A stretch of 64,000 nt of DNA from positions 186,001 to 250,000 of the forward strand of contig CALNXY010000018.1 of NCBI GenBank assembly GCA_942490705.1, read 5' to 3'. This stretch comes from JAGRCP01 sp942490705 (lineage in GTDB: Bacteria; Chloroflexota; Anaerolineae; Caldilineales; Caldilineaceae). Shown here one piece after another: positions 1-7,694 of the stretch. Each line of letters begins with the position of its first letter. Position 1 is the first letter of the stretch. Position numbers and translations under genes: made by a program. The notes beneath the pieces were generated by a model that worked only from the letters and a program-made list of their open reading frames with translations, made no database searches and was not told the DNA's origin.

Positions 1-653
1 GGAATCTTGGCCAGCATGGGCGCGCCGACTTCCGGGTCGCCCCACACGCGTTCGCCCATGGGCGTGAGAATAACCGTGGGCGCAACCGCGTTGGTCTGGA
101 TATTATGGGGCCCCCACTCCAAGGCCATTACCTTGGTCAGCATGTTGAGGCCGCCTTTGGACGTGCAGTAGGCGCCGTGACGCTCCAGCGCGGCCACGCC
201 GGCCTGAGACGAAATGTTGATGATCTTGCCCTGCTTCTGGGCAATCATGGCGGGGGCCAGGGTCTGGGCGAGAATCAGCGGTGCGCGCACGTTGACGGCC
301 TGAGTGCGGTCCCAGTCATCCAGGGAAATGTCGAGGATGTAGTCGTTCTGGGCAATGCCGGCGTTGTTGACCAGGATGTCGATCACGCCGAAGTGATCGA
401 GCGCAGCCTGGGCCGCGTTGCGCGGTCCGTCGACGGTGCTCAGATCCGCTTCAATCACCAGACACTCCCGTCCGGTCGCTTCAACTGCCTGGCGCGTCGC
501 GGCCAACCCCTCTGCGTCGCGGCCGACAATTGCCACATCAGCGCCGGCTTTGGCCAGCTCAATTGCAATCTCGCCCCCGATGCCCTTGGAGCCGCCGCTC
601 ACCAGGGCGCGCTTGTCTGTGATTGAAAATCGTTGAATCTGCTCGCTGTCCAC
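1..653 (-). CDS. SDR-family oxidoreductase (3' end off the window)
   Basis: NAD(P)-dependent short-chain dehydrogenase/reductase, probably acting on a polyol or keto-sugar acid; the substrate is not readable. Translation from GTG at 653 shows the dinucleotide motif SGGSKGIGG near residue 20, the NNAG motif near residue 97, and a catalytic Ser...YCTSK triad in the SSQAGVAALERHGAYCTSK region. The start is supported by GGAG nine bases upstream. The last part of the protein (usually about 250 residues) lies beyond base 1. It is the last visible gene of a leftward run with the metallo-hydrolase, aldolase and CPBP genes, 59 bases after CPBP. The family is firm; the substrate is unknown. Confidence 0.88.
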   Translation of the reverse strand, partial: MDSEQIQRFSITDKRALVSGGSKGIGGEIAIELAKAGADVAIVGRDAEGLAATRQAVEATGRECLVIEADLSTVDGPRNAAQAALDHFGVIDILVNNAGIAQNDYILDISLDDWDRTQAVNVRAPLILAQTLAPAMIAQKQGKIINISSQAGVAALERHGAYCTSKGGLNMLTKVMALEWGPHNIQTNAVAPTVILTPMGERVWGDPEVGAPMLAKI

Positions 654-712
654 GTCGGTTTTCTCCAGGTGTGCAGTTGATTAGTGGGCTCCAGCCAAGG
701 GCGAGATCGATC

Positions 713-1540
713 TCATAAAAAGAGCGGCAGGAGGATCAGAAGCAAAAGGTCGGCAGTGAAGTGGGCCGCCATGGCACTTTCCAACCCCCGCTGCCAGTAG
801 AGCCAGCCAAAGACGAGCCCGGCAACGCCATTCAACACAAGCGCGCGCGTGACGATGAGTCCGTTCAAGGGCAAGCCCATTGCAGCCGTAACGGGCAGAT
901 GGCCCAAGCCAAAGACCAGCGCTGCGATGATGATGGCAATCCAGTATACGCCAGCCTTCGGCTCCCCGGTCGCACCGCGGCTGACCTTGGCGCCCAACCA
1001 GACAAGCAGCGTCATCAAGAAGAGCCGCACGATGACCTCTTCCGTGATGCCGCCATAGAACGAGGCCAGGAACCGTTGCCAGACGGGTGTCGGCACCGGC
1101 TCTGGAAAGGCCAAGCCTTGCGTGGCCATGGCGGGCATGAAGAGAAAGCGTTCCAGCCCAAAGATCGCCAGGGCAGCGCCCGCGCCGATCAAGGCGGCAC
1201 GCAATAAAGTCCCGCCCCATGCGGGTGCGACCGGTCGACGATCCGCCAATGCCGTCAGGAAGGGGAGACTCAACCCACTGCGCGGCGCTAGAAAAAGGCC
1301 GGCGCCTGTCAGGAGCGCCAACAGCACGCCACTCTGCACGAGGCTCAGGAGAATCAGTATGGGCAAGGGCATGCTGGCTGTTGCACCGCTCAGTGCATCC
1401 GCCTGGGTTGTGAGTGAGTAAGGAATGATCGCGACGGCGCCCCAGAGCGCCATCAGCCAGACGATTAGAAAGAGGTTTCGATTCAATGTGCGTTTCCGTG
1501 ACGGCTCATTCAGCCTTAGGTTGTTGGTTGCGCAGGGCAA
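713..1540 (-). CDS. CPBP-family intramembrane metalloprotease
   Basis: Multi-pass membrane protein of the CPBP (CAAX protease and bacteriocin-processing, Abi) family. The conserved elements are all visible: EEVIVR (the EExxxR motif), GLGHLP (second-motif His) and AAHFTAD (third-motif His). Hydrophobic segments run through most of the 275 residues. The chosen start is TTG with GGGGTG seven bases upstream; a second TTG 18 codons inside is possible. It begins 21 bases after the aldolase stop, so it is probably cotranscribed, although a protease has no obvious role in the catabolic set. Bacterial members often process peptides or confer self-immunity; no bacteriocin gene is visible nearby. Confidence 0.82.
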   Translation of the reverse strand: MPCATNNLRLNEPSRKRTLNRNLFLIVWLMALWGAVAIIPYSLTTQADALSGATASMPLPILILLSLVQSGVLLALLTGAGLFLAPRSGLSLPFLTALADRRPVAPAWGGTLLRAALIGAGAALAIFGLERFLFMPAMATQGLAFPEPVPTPVWQRFLASFYGGITEEVIVRLFLMTLLVWLGAKVSRGATGEPKAGVYWIAIIIAALVFGLGHLPVTAAMGLPLNGLIVTRALVLNGVAGLVFGWLYWQRGLESAMAAHFTADLLLLILLPLFL

Positions 1541-1561
1541 TCAACGCACCCCGCCCGTCAA

Positions 1562-2329
1562 TTACACCATAGATTCCTTGACAGCGGCAATGGCTTGCTT
1601 GGACGCAGCCGCCAGCAGGCGGGCATCGCTGGCAATGGTCAGAAACTGATAGCCGAGTGCACCCATTTCCAGCGCCACTTGCGCCGACGGACACCAGATG
1701 CCCGCCACTTTGCCGGCGGCACGCGTTTTCTTGACGATGGTCCGAATGGCATCAGCCACAACTGGATGGCTCGGATCAATCCCAAACTGTCCGACGAGCG
1801 TCAGGCCCAGATCGCCCGGCCCCACAAAGATGCCGTCCAGACCCGGTACGGTTAAGATCTCGTCAATATTCTCCAAGCCTGTGGCGGTCTCCACCATGGC
1901 AAAGGTGACGACTGTATGATTGGCGTTCGCGGCATAGTCGGGGCCGCCGTAAACGTTGGCCCGCGTCGGGCCCAGGCTGCGATAGCCCAATGGTGGGTAG
2001 CGGCACGCGCCGATGAACTGCTCACACTCCGCTCGCGTGTTGACCACCGGGCAGATGACGCCATAGACGCCGGCGTCCAGCACGCGCTGGATTTGGAGCG
2101 GATCGTTCCACGTGACGCGCACCATGGGCACGGTCTCGGTGGTGGAGATGGCTTGCAACATGGAGACAAGGGTCTCATAATCGGCAAAGCCATGCTGCAG
2201 ATCGACGGTTATGCTGTCCCAGCCCGCATGGGCCATGACCTCGGCCGCCCAGGAGTCGGGAATATGCATCCAGCCATTCAGCGCATAGTCGCCGCGGCGC
2301 CAGACTTCGATCAATGGATTGGGGCGCAT
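1562..2329 (-). CDS. HpcH/HpaI-family class II aldolase (2-keto-3-deoxy sugar acid type)
   Basis: Pyruvate-dependent, divalent-metal class II aldolase of the HpcH/HpaI/citrate lyase beta family, which cleaves 4-hydroxy-2-oxo acids to pyruvate and an aldehyde. The protein is 255 residues from ATG at 2329. Family landmarks are VDLQHGFADY (active-site His region), MVRVTWNDP, GVICPVVNT, MVETATGLENIDEI (metal-binding Glu) and VGPGDLGLTLV (metal-binding Asp). The gene starts five bases after the stop of the metallo-hydrolase gene, so the two are almost certainly cotranscribed. With the neighbouring dehydrogenases it suggests breakdown of a sugar acid or similar hydroxy acid; the actual substrate cannot be read. 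Confidence 0.88.
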   Translation of the reverse strand: MRPNPLIEVWRRGDYALNGWMHIPDSWAAEVMAHAGWDSITVDLQHGFADYETLVSMLQAISTTETVPMVRVTWNDPLQIQRVLDAGVYGVICPVVNTRAECEQFIGACRYPPLGYRSLGPTRANVYGGPDYAANANHTVVTFAMVETATGLENIDEILTVPGLDGIFVGPGDLGLTLVGQFGIDPSHPVVADAIRTIVKKTRAAGKVAGIWCPSAQVALEMGALGYQFLTIASDARLLAAASKQAIAAVKESMV

Positions 2330-2334
2330 GATGA

Positions 2335-3009
2335 TTATTCGCCGCCCGTGAGCGTCGGTTGGAGCACAACAATGCGCGTATAATCGGGCAGCGTGGCGCG
2401 TGTAAGCTCGATTGTGCTGCCATCCCATACCTCGACCATGGCGTCATCATAATAGGCGGTGAAGTCAGTGACGGGCAGCATGGCAAACCGGGGGCCGGGG
2501 ATGCGGTAGTGCATGGGGATGACGACCTTGGGCTGGACCGCAGCAATCACCGCATGCAGATCGTCCAGGGCAATCGTCGGAAAGCCGCCGGCCAGCGCCA
2601 GCAGGACGTCGGTCCCTGCCAGCGCGTCCATCTGTGCCTCAGTCAGGCCATTGCCCACGTCGCCCATGTGGGTAATGTTGATGCCGTCGACCGTAAAGCG
2701 ATACATGGCGTTGTCGCGCACCACGTCCTTGTCCACGCTCTCCTGCGACCAGATCGCCGCAAAGTCGATGCCCTTGGCCGTTGCCCCGGTGTCGACAATA
2801 TCCGTTGCCGTCACCAGTTCAAAGCCGGGCGGAATCGTCTCCACGTAGCAGTGGGCTTCGTCGTCGTCGGAGCTGCGCACGACGATGTCGGCAGGCTCCG
2901 TAATCGGCGGCAGGTTCATGATTTCGTTGGGTTCGTAGGGGTCGGTGATGATGCGCAATCCATCGCCTTCGATGAGAAACGCGGCGTGGGCAAGCCAGGC
3001 AAGTTTCAT
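2335..3009 (-). CDS. MBL-fold metallo-hydrolase-like protein with altered metal motif
   Basis: A 224-residue protein related to the UPF0173/lactonase-like branch of the metallo-beta-lactamase fold. It opens with the typical LAWLAHAAFLIEG strand and ITDPY, and later shows ITHMGDVGN and VVIPMHYRIPGP, all usual landmarks. Where active enzymes have HxHxDH, it reads RSSDDDEAHCY, so two metal-binding histidines are missing. It may bind metal differently or have lost hydrolase activity. The start is ATG 3009 with AGAGAGGAA upstream. It is the first gene of the leftward run and lies immediately before the aldolase gene. A lactonase-type role in the same pathway is a guess from context. Confidence 0.75.
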   Translation of the reverse strand: MKLAWLAHAAFLIEGDGLRIITDPYEPNEIMNLPPITEPADIVVRSSDDDEAHCYVETIPPGFELVTATDIVDTGATAKGIDFAAIWSQESVDKDVVRDNAMYRFTVDGINITHMGDVGNGLTEAQMDALAGTDVLLALAGGFPTIALDDLHAVIAAVQPKVVIPMHYRIPGPRFAMLPVTDFTAYYDDAMVEVWDGSTIELTRATLPDYTRIVVLQPTLTGGE

Positions 3010-3140
3010 GGGGTTCCTCTCTGCAAAATGGGCCAACGTGCGCCTGATGAGTTCAAGGTGAATAGGTAGTCAGGTATACCCGGAGATCGAAAATACGTCA
3101 ATCCGCGGTCATCCACGTCAGGACTGAGCACTCTGAGAAA

Positions 3141-3192
3141 AATGGGCCGCAGATTCACGCTGATCCGGCGGATATTGGCGGATCAATCCTGA
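3141..3192 (+). repeat. Dispersed intergenic repeat, copy A
   Basis: A 52-base stretch beginning AATGGGCCGC matches 62339-62390 at about 45 of 52 positions with no gaps. Related CGGAT/ATCCG-rich stretches lie at 4718-4790 and 51453-51544. None lies within a recognisable gene. Confidence 0.6.
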
Positions 3193-3293
3193 ACGATCTG
3201 CAATGTTCTGCCGCGCCCGTCTCTTTCTGCTCTCCGTCGCCCCTAGATTGCGGCTCTCTGTCAGTTCGAGATTCGCGGATTCGCGACTGCGTC

Positions 3294-3338
3294 TTGACAT
3301 CGCCGCGGCTCTGCCATACCATTTTGAATACCTATTCA
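3294..3338 (+). promoter_or_regulatory. Sigma-70-type promoter with operator-like dyad before the HisD-type gene
   Basis: TTGACA at 3294-3299 and TACCAT at 3317-3322 are 17 bases apart. Immediately downstream, where transcription would begin, is the perfect dyad TGAATA-CC-TATTCA (3325-3338), flanked by two direct copies of ACCATTT (3318-3324 and 3341-3347). This arrangement suits repressor control, but no regulator gene is adjacent. Confidence 0.5.
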
Positions 3339-3360
3339 GAACCATTTCCAAGCCAAGTTC

Positions 3361-4677
3361 GTGGCCGACATTGAGGAGATCGCCATCCAGATGAAACGCT
3401 TCTTGAAAGAAGGCAAGTCCGAAGGGGAACGGAGCGAAGCGGACGCTCAGGTTCGGGCCACGGTTGAAGAGATCTTGGCTGACGTCAAAGCACGTGGTGA
3501 TGATGCCGTGGGTGCGCTCTCCCTGCGCTTTGACAACTGGTCGCCAGCATCATTCCGACTCAGCCAGGACGAAATTGACGCGATCATCGCCTCGCTCGAT
3601 CCCCAGGTGATTGCAGACATCCAGTTTGCCCAGGAACAGGTACGCAATTTTGCCCAAGAGCAGCGGGCTGCCCTGCGCGATATCGAAGTCGAGACGCTGC
3701 CCGGCGTCACCTTGGGCCACAAGAATATTCCCGTCAACAGCGTGGGCTGCTACGTGCCCGGTGGGCGCTATCCCATGGTGGCGTCGGCTCACATGAGCGT
3801 GCTGACGGCCAAGGTCGCCGGCGTCCCGCGAATCATCGCCTGCACGCCCCCCATCAGCGGCGAGGTGCCGGCAGCCACCGTTGCCGCCATGCATCTGGGC
3901 GGCGCCGACGAGATCTATCTGCTGGGCGGCGTCCAGGCCATTGCCGCTATGGCCCTTGGCACCGAGTCAATCGCGCCCGTTGACATGCTCGTCGGCCCCG
4001 GCAATGCCTACGTCGCCGAAGCCAAGCGCCAGCTCTTTGGCCGCGTCGGTATCGACCTGCTGGCCGGACCGACCGAGGTGCTCGTCATCGCCGATGCGAC
4101 GGCTGATGCTGAGATGGTGGCCACCGACCTGCTCGGCCAGGCGGAGCACGGTCCCACGTCGCCGGCGATCCTGCTGACGACCAGTGAGACGCTGGCTCGG
4201 GAGACGCTGGTCGAAGTCGGCCGCCAGCTGGAAACGCTGGCGACAGCCGACGTTGCCGGCGTCGCCTGGCAGGAGTATGGACAGGTGATCTTGGTTGATT
4301 CCGTCGATGAAATGGTGGAAGTGGCTGACGCCATCGCCTCGGAACACGTCGAGGTACTGACCGAAGATCCCCGCTACTTCCTGGAGCATATGACCAACTA
4401 CGGTGCGCTCTTCCTCGGCCCCGAGACCAATGTTGCCTATGGTGACAAGGTGATCGGCACCAACCATACGTTGCCCACGCGGGGGGCCGCACGCTACACG
4501 GGCGGCCTGTGGGTCGGCAAGTTCATCAAGACCGTCACCTATCAGACCTGTACGCCTGACGCCAGCGCACGCATTGGCGAGGTCGGCTCGCGCCTCTGTG
4601 CGATCGAAAACTTCTGGGGACACAAGGCCCAGGCCGATTTGCGCGTGCAGCGCTACGGCGACGATCCTGACGCCTAG
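3361..4677 (+). CDS. Histidinol-dehydrogenase-family oxidoreductase, probably catabolic (HpsN-like)
   Basis: Zinc- and NAD-dependent alcohol-to-acid dehydrogenase of the HisD family, 438 residues. Residues aligned to the E. coli HisD zinc and catalytic sites are present: Q260 and H263 in LLGQAEHG, E328-H329 in SEHVEV, D362 in YGDKVIG and H421 in WGHKAQ. The TRGAARYTGGLWVGKF segment after TNHTLP differs from biosynthetic HisD and resembles my recollection of catabolic relatives such as sulfopropanediol dehydrogenase HpsN. No other histidine biosynthesis gene is present, and the neighbours are catabolic dehydrogenases. The start is GTG 3361; ATG 3391 with GAGGAG upstream is an alternative. The family is firm; the catabolic assignment is inferred. 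Confidence 0.85.
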   Translation: MADIEEIAIQMKRFLKEGKSEGERSEADAQVRATVEEILADVKARGDDAVGALSLRFDNWSPASFRLSQDEIDAIIASLDPQVIADIQFAQEQVRNFAQEQRAALRDIEVETLPGVTLGHKNIPVNSVGCYVPGGRYPMVASAHMSVLTAKVAGVPRIIACTPPISGEVPAATVAAMHLGGADEIYLLGGVQAIAAMALGTESIAPVDMLVGPGNAYVAEAKRQLFGRVGIDLLAGPTEVLVIADATADAEMVATDLLGQAEHGPTSPAILLTTSETLARETLVEVGRQLETLATADVAGVAWQEYGQVILVDSVDEMVEVADAIASEHVEVLTEDPRYFLEHMTNYGALFLGPETNVAYGDKVIGTNHTLPTRGAARYTGGLWVGKFIKTVTYQTCTPDASARIGEVGSRLCAIENFWGHKAQADLRVQRYGDDPDA

Positions 4678-4878
4678 GATGAGTGCCCCGATTCAGCTGC
4701 AGCTGATGGAACGCTGATCGGGCGGATGAGGCGAATCAGCGCAGATAAAGCCAGCATAATCAGCGTCAATCGGCCTCATCCCGCTTCCTCCGCGTTCCGT
4801 CTGCTGGCAAGCTGGGCAGTTTCTGGCAAATAGAGCTCGAGGCAGGTGCAATGAGTCTGGCTAGCGCGAGGTAAAAAA
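4678..4878. repeat. Intergenic CGGAT/ATCAGCG-rich repeat region
   Basis: The 201 bases between the HisD-type gene and the next SDR contain degenerate direct and inverted copies of GCTGATCGGGCGGAT and AATCAGCGC-like words around 4718-4790, of the same type as the dispersed repeats at 3141 and 62339. No gene is seen. Confidence 0.45.
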
Positions 4879-5634
4879 ATGATGGAACAACAGCCACTCA
4901 AAGAAAAAGTCGCCGTGGTTACCGGCGGCGCGGGCGGCATCGGGACCGGCATCTGCGAGGCATTGGCCGACGCCGGGTGCACGCTCATCATCACGTACAA
5001 TCGCGACGCAACGCGTGCGAAAGCGCTGGCAGCCCGGTTGCCGGGCGCGGGCCACGTTGCGATCCAGGCGTCAGTCGAAGAGAGCAAGAGCCTGGACGCA
5101 TTGGCGCAAGCGGTTGCAGAACGTTTTGGTCGATTGGACATTCTGGTCAATAACGCCGGCGTGACGCGCTTCGTGGCCCATGACGATCTGGACGGGCTAG
5201 ACGATGAGCTTATCGACCGTATTTTTCGGGTCAATTGGCGCGGGGCCTTTGCCGGCGTACGCGCGCTGCGCACCCTGCTGGAAGCGGACGACGGCGGATT
5301 GGTGATCAATATGTCGTCGATTGCCGCCACGACCGGCAACGGCTCTAACGTCGCCTATTGCGCGTCCAAGGCCGCGCTCGACGCCATGACGCTCTCGCTG
5401 GCCCGCGCCCTGGCGCCCAGGATTCGGGTGGTTGCCCTGGCTCCCGGCCTGGTTGACGGCGAATACGCGCGCTCGTTTGATCCCGATTGGCGGCAGGCGC
5501 AAGTCGACTTGACGCCGCTTAACCGTTTGGCTGAGCCTGCGGACGTCGGCGCAGCCGTCCTGGCGGTTGCAGCCTATATGCCGCATACAACCGGCGCCAT
5601 CATTCCTGTCGACGGCGGGCGACTGCTCACCTAG
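4879..5634 (+). CDS. SDR-family NAD(P)-dependent oxidoreductase
   Basis: Classical short-chain dehydrogenase of 251 residues. It shows the Rossmann motif TGGAGGIGTG near residue 16, NNAG near residue 93, and the catalytic Ser-Tyr-Lys in NMSSIAATTG followed by YCASK. The C-terminus ends with the usual TGAIIPVDGG substrate-side motif. The start is ATG 4879 with GAGGT eight bases upstream. It lies between the HisD-type and Ldh-type dehydrogenase genes, all rightward, and probably serves the same oxidation pathway. Its substrate is unknown. Confidence 0.9.
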   Translation: MMEQQPLKEKVAVVTGGAGGIGTGICEALADAGCTLIITYNRDATRAKALAARLPGAGHVAIQASVEESKSLDALAQAVAERFGRLDILVNNAGVTRFVAHDDLDGLDDELIDRIFRVNWRGAFAGVRALRTLLEADDGGLVINMSSIAATTGNGSNVAYCASKAALDAMTLSLARALAPRIRVVALAPGLVDGEYARSFDPDWRQAQVDLTPLNRLAEPADVGAAVLAVAAYMPHTTGAIIPVDGGRLLT

Positions 5635-5841
5635 TACAGGTCGGCGTGAATACCACGCCAGAAATCCGGCGAATCTATCTCTGGGAGACACTGAATCGGG
5701 ATTTCCGTCGGGATTCATCAGACTCTGTTAAGGTGGAAATCTCACGGTTGCCAACGCGAGATTTCTCGCTTTGCTTGAAATGACGCAGTCCTGCTTAACT
5801 AAGCACAAGGGGTGGTCAAAAGAAATCACTATGGAGAAACC
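5635..5841. other. Intergenic region with short repeats
   Basis: The 207 bases hold imperfect inverted words (GAATCGGGATTTCC...GGGATTC) and an AGATTTCTCGCTTTGCTTGAAATGACGC-type dispersed word that recurs in reduced form near 19670. No clear promoter or gene is seen. Confidence 0.35.
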
Positions 5842-6906
5842 ATGAGCGACCAAACCGTCCACATTTCCGCACCATTGTTGCAACGCTTTGCCACCGACGT
5901 CTTGCACAAGGCCGGTCTGCCGGCGAAGGATGCCGCCTACTGCGCCGAATGCCTGGTGCAGACCAACCTCTGGGGCATCGATGCCAATGGCGTCTTGCGC
6001 CTGCCGATCTATGCCAGGCGCGTGGCCCAGCGCGCAATTAACCCGCGGCCGACGATGACCATTGCGACCGGCGCCATGGGCATGGAGCTTCTCGACGGCG
6101 AGGATGGCATGGGCTTTTTGGTGGGACGCAAAGCCATGGCGCGCGCCATTCAACTGGCCGAAACGTATAGCGTGGGCGCGGTGGGTGCGGCGCGCAGCAA
6201 CCATTTTGGCGCGGCTTCGCTCTATGCGCGTATGGCGGCCGAGGCGGGCATGATCGGCATCGCCATGACCAACGTCAAGCCCAATATGGTTGCGCCGGGC
6301 GGCAGTCACCCCATTACCGGCAACAATCCTATTGCCGTTGCCGTGCCGACTTTTGGCGAATTCCCTTTTGTGCTGGATATGTCGTTGTCTCGCGTTGCGG
6401 ATGGCAAGCTGCTACTGGCCGACCAGGAGGGGAAGAAGATTCCCCTGGATTGGGCGACCGACGACAAAGGCAACCCCACCGATGATCCGGCCAGAGCGTT
6501 CGCCGGTTTTCTCCTGCCAATGGGCGGTTACAAGGGGCTGGGGCTCTCCTACGTTGTCGACATTTTCTGCGGGGTCATTGCGGGCGGTGTCTTCCAGCAT
6601 CAGTTGGGCAACATGTACCAGCAGGCCGATGAGCCGAGCCTGACTGGTCACATGATGATCGTGATCAATCCGTTGGCGATCATGGATCAGGAAGACTTCG
6701 CCGACCAGATGGCGGCCTTCACGGAAACCATCAAGCAGTCGCCCATGCAGGACGAAGCCCAGGAAATGCTCATCCCCGGCGAAATCGAATATCGGACGGA
6801 GCAAGAACGCCGTGCCCAGGGCATTCCCCTCTCTGCGCCGCTCTACGCGGAACTAGTTGAGCTCGGTAGCGAATTCGGTGTTGAAACACAGCTGGAATCA
6901 CTGTAG
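5842..6906 (+). CDS. Ldh-family (malate/L-lactate type) NAD(P)-dependent dehydrogenase
   Basis: A 354-residue member of the Ldh_2 family (malate, L-sulfolactate, ureidoglycolate and similar 2-hydroxyacid dehydrogenases), which is unrelated to classical Rossmann LDH. Landmarks include RLPIYARR, GAARSNHFGAASLYA (substrate and catalytic His region), MTNVKPNMVAPGG, TGNNPIAVAVP and MGGYKGLGLSYVVDI. The start is ATG 5842 with GGAG seven bases upstream; an in-frame GTG at 5812 lacks this support. It is followed after 37 bases by a corrinoid protein gene and then a UroD-type methyltransferase, suggesting that it oxidises a hydroxyacid made in, or feeding, that pathway. Confidence 0.88.
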   Translation: MSDQTVHISAPLLQRFATDVLHKAGLPAKDAAYCAECLVQTNLWGIDANGVLRLPIYARRVAQRAINPRPTMTIATGAMGMELLDGEDGMGFLVGRKAMARAIQLAETYSVGAVGAARSNHFGAASLYARMAAEAGMIGIAMTNVKPNMVAPGGSHPITGNNPIAVAVPTFGEFPFVLDMSLSRVADGKLLLADQEGKKIPLDWATDDKGNPTDDPARAFAGFLLPMGGYKGLGLSYVVDIFCGVIAGGVFQHQLGNMYQQADEPSLTGHMMIVINPLAIMDQEDFADQMAAFTETIKQSPMQDEAQEMLIPGEIEYRTEQERRAQGIPLSAPLYAELVELGSEFGVETQLESL

Positions 6907-6943
6907 GATCATCAACGTCAAAATGAGCTGAGAGAGGCAAACC

Positions 6944-7591
6944 ATGGATCCGCTTGATAATGTGTATGAAGGCGTGCTGGATGGCGATCTGCGGGCGACG
7001 CCGATCTATGTCCAGGCTGCGCTCGACGCCGGTATTCCAGCCGCCACGATTCTTCAAGATGGATTGATCGTGGCGATGAATGAGGTCGGTCGTCTTTTCG
7101 AAGAGGATCAATTTTTCGTGCCGGAAATGCTGATCGCCGCCCGGGCCATGAAAGCAGGCCTGGCCGTCCTGCGACCCTACCTCGCAGACTCAGACGTGAC
7201 GTCGGCCGGCACCGTCGTACTGGGCACGGTGGAAGGCGACGTGCACGATATCGGCAAGGATCTGGTGGCGATGATGCTGGATGGCGCCGGCTTTGAGATC
7301 ATCGACCTGGGCACTGATGTCGACCCCGAACAATTCGTGGATGCAGTGGAAGCAGGCGCCGATATTCTCGGACTCTCGGCGCTGCTCACCACGACACTGC
7401 CCAGCGTGGCCGCCACAATTGAGGCATTGGAGGAAGCGGGCGTCCGCGACAGCGTCAAGATCATGGTGGGTGGCGCGCCGGTGACGGCCGCCTTTGCTAA
7501 ACATGTCGGGGCTGACGGTTATGCACCCGATGCGAGCCAAGCGGTTGCGGTCGCCAAAGCGCTGATGGGCCGGTCGCCGGCAGATTCGTGA
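6944..7591 (+). CDS. Corrinoid protein of a methyltransferase system (MtaC/MtbC-like)
   Basis: Cobalamin-binding methyl carrier, 215 residues. The N-terminal ~85 residues match the helical B12-binding cap (for example LFEEDQFFVPEMLIAARAM). The C-terminal domain has the base-off/His-on signature D99-x-H101-x-x-G104 in GDVHDIGKDL, with the accompanying GLSALLTT and MVGGAPV loops. A UroD-type methyltransferase gene follows. In methanogens and acetogens such proteins accept a methyl group from a substrate-specific methyltransferase and pass it on. No MtaB-like partner or RamA-type reactivase is visible here, so the UroD-like protein may be the sole partner. The start is ATG 6944 with GAGAGG upstream. 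Confidence 0.92.
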   Translation: MDPLDNVYEGVLDGDLRATPIYVQAALDAGIPAATILQDGLIVAMNEVGRLFEEDQFFVPEMLIAARAMKAGLAVLRPYLADSDVTSAGTVVLGTVEGDVHDIGKDLVAMMLDGAGFEIIDLGTDVDPEQFVDAVEAGADILGLSALLTTTLPSVAATIEALEEAGVRDSVKIMVGGAPVTAAFAKHVGADGYAPDASQAVAVAKALMGRSPADS

Positions 7592-7694
7592 CGCTCGGCC
7601 GTTCTGACAGTCGACCGTTTTGCGGCGCAGCATCTCGAAGAAAACGGGCCATTGACACTTTCCACTCTTGAACTTTGAAAGGTAGCGTATCTTC

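Larger units (their letters stand above)
3010..3360. other. Divergent intergenic region between the two catabolic blocks
   Basis: This 351-base region separates the leftward metallo-hydrolase operon from the rightward HisD-type gene. It holds a dispersed repeat copy at 3141-3192 and a promoter with operator-like dyad at 3294-3338. I see no coding potential in it. Confidence 0.6.

Noticed and set aside
105..626. Plus-strand open frame of 173 codons
   Set aside because: It is the shadow of the SDR gene on the minus strand, which shows SGGSKGIGG, NNAG and the Ser-Tyr-Lys triad.
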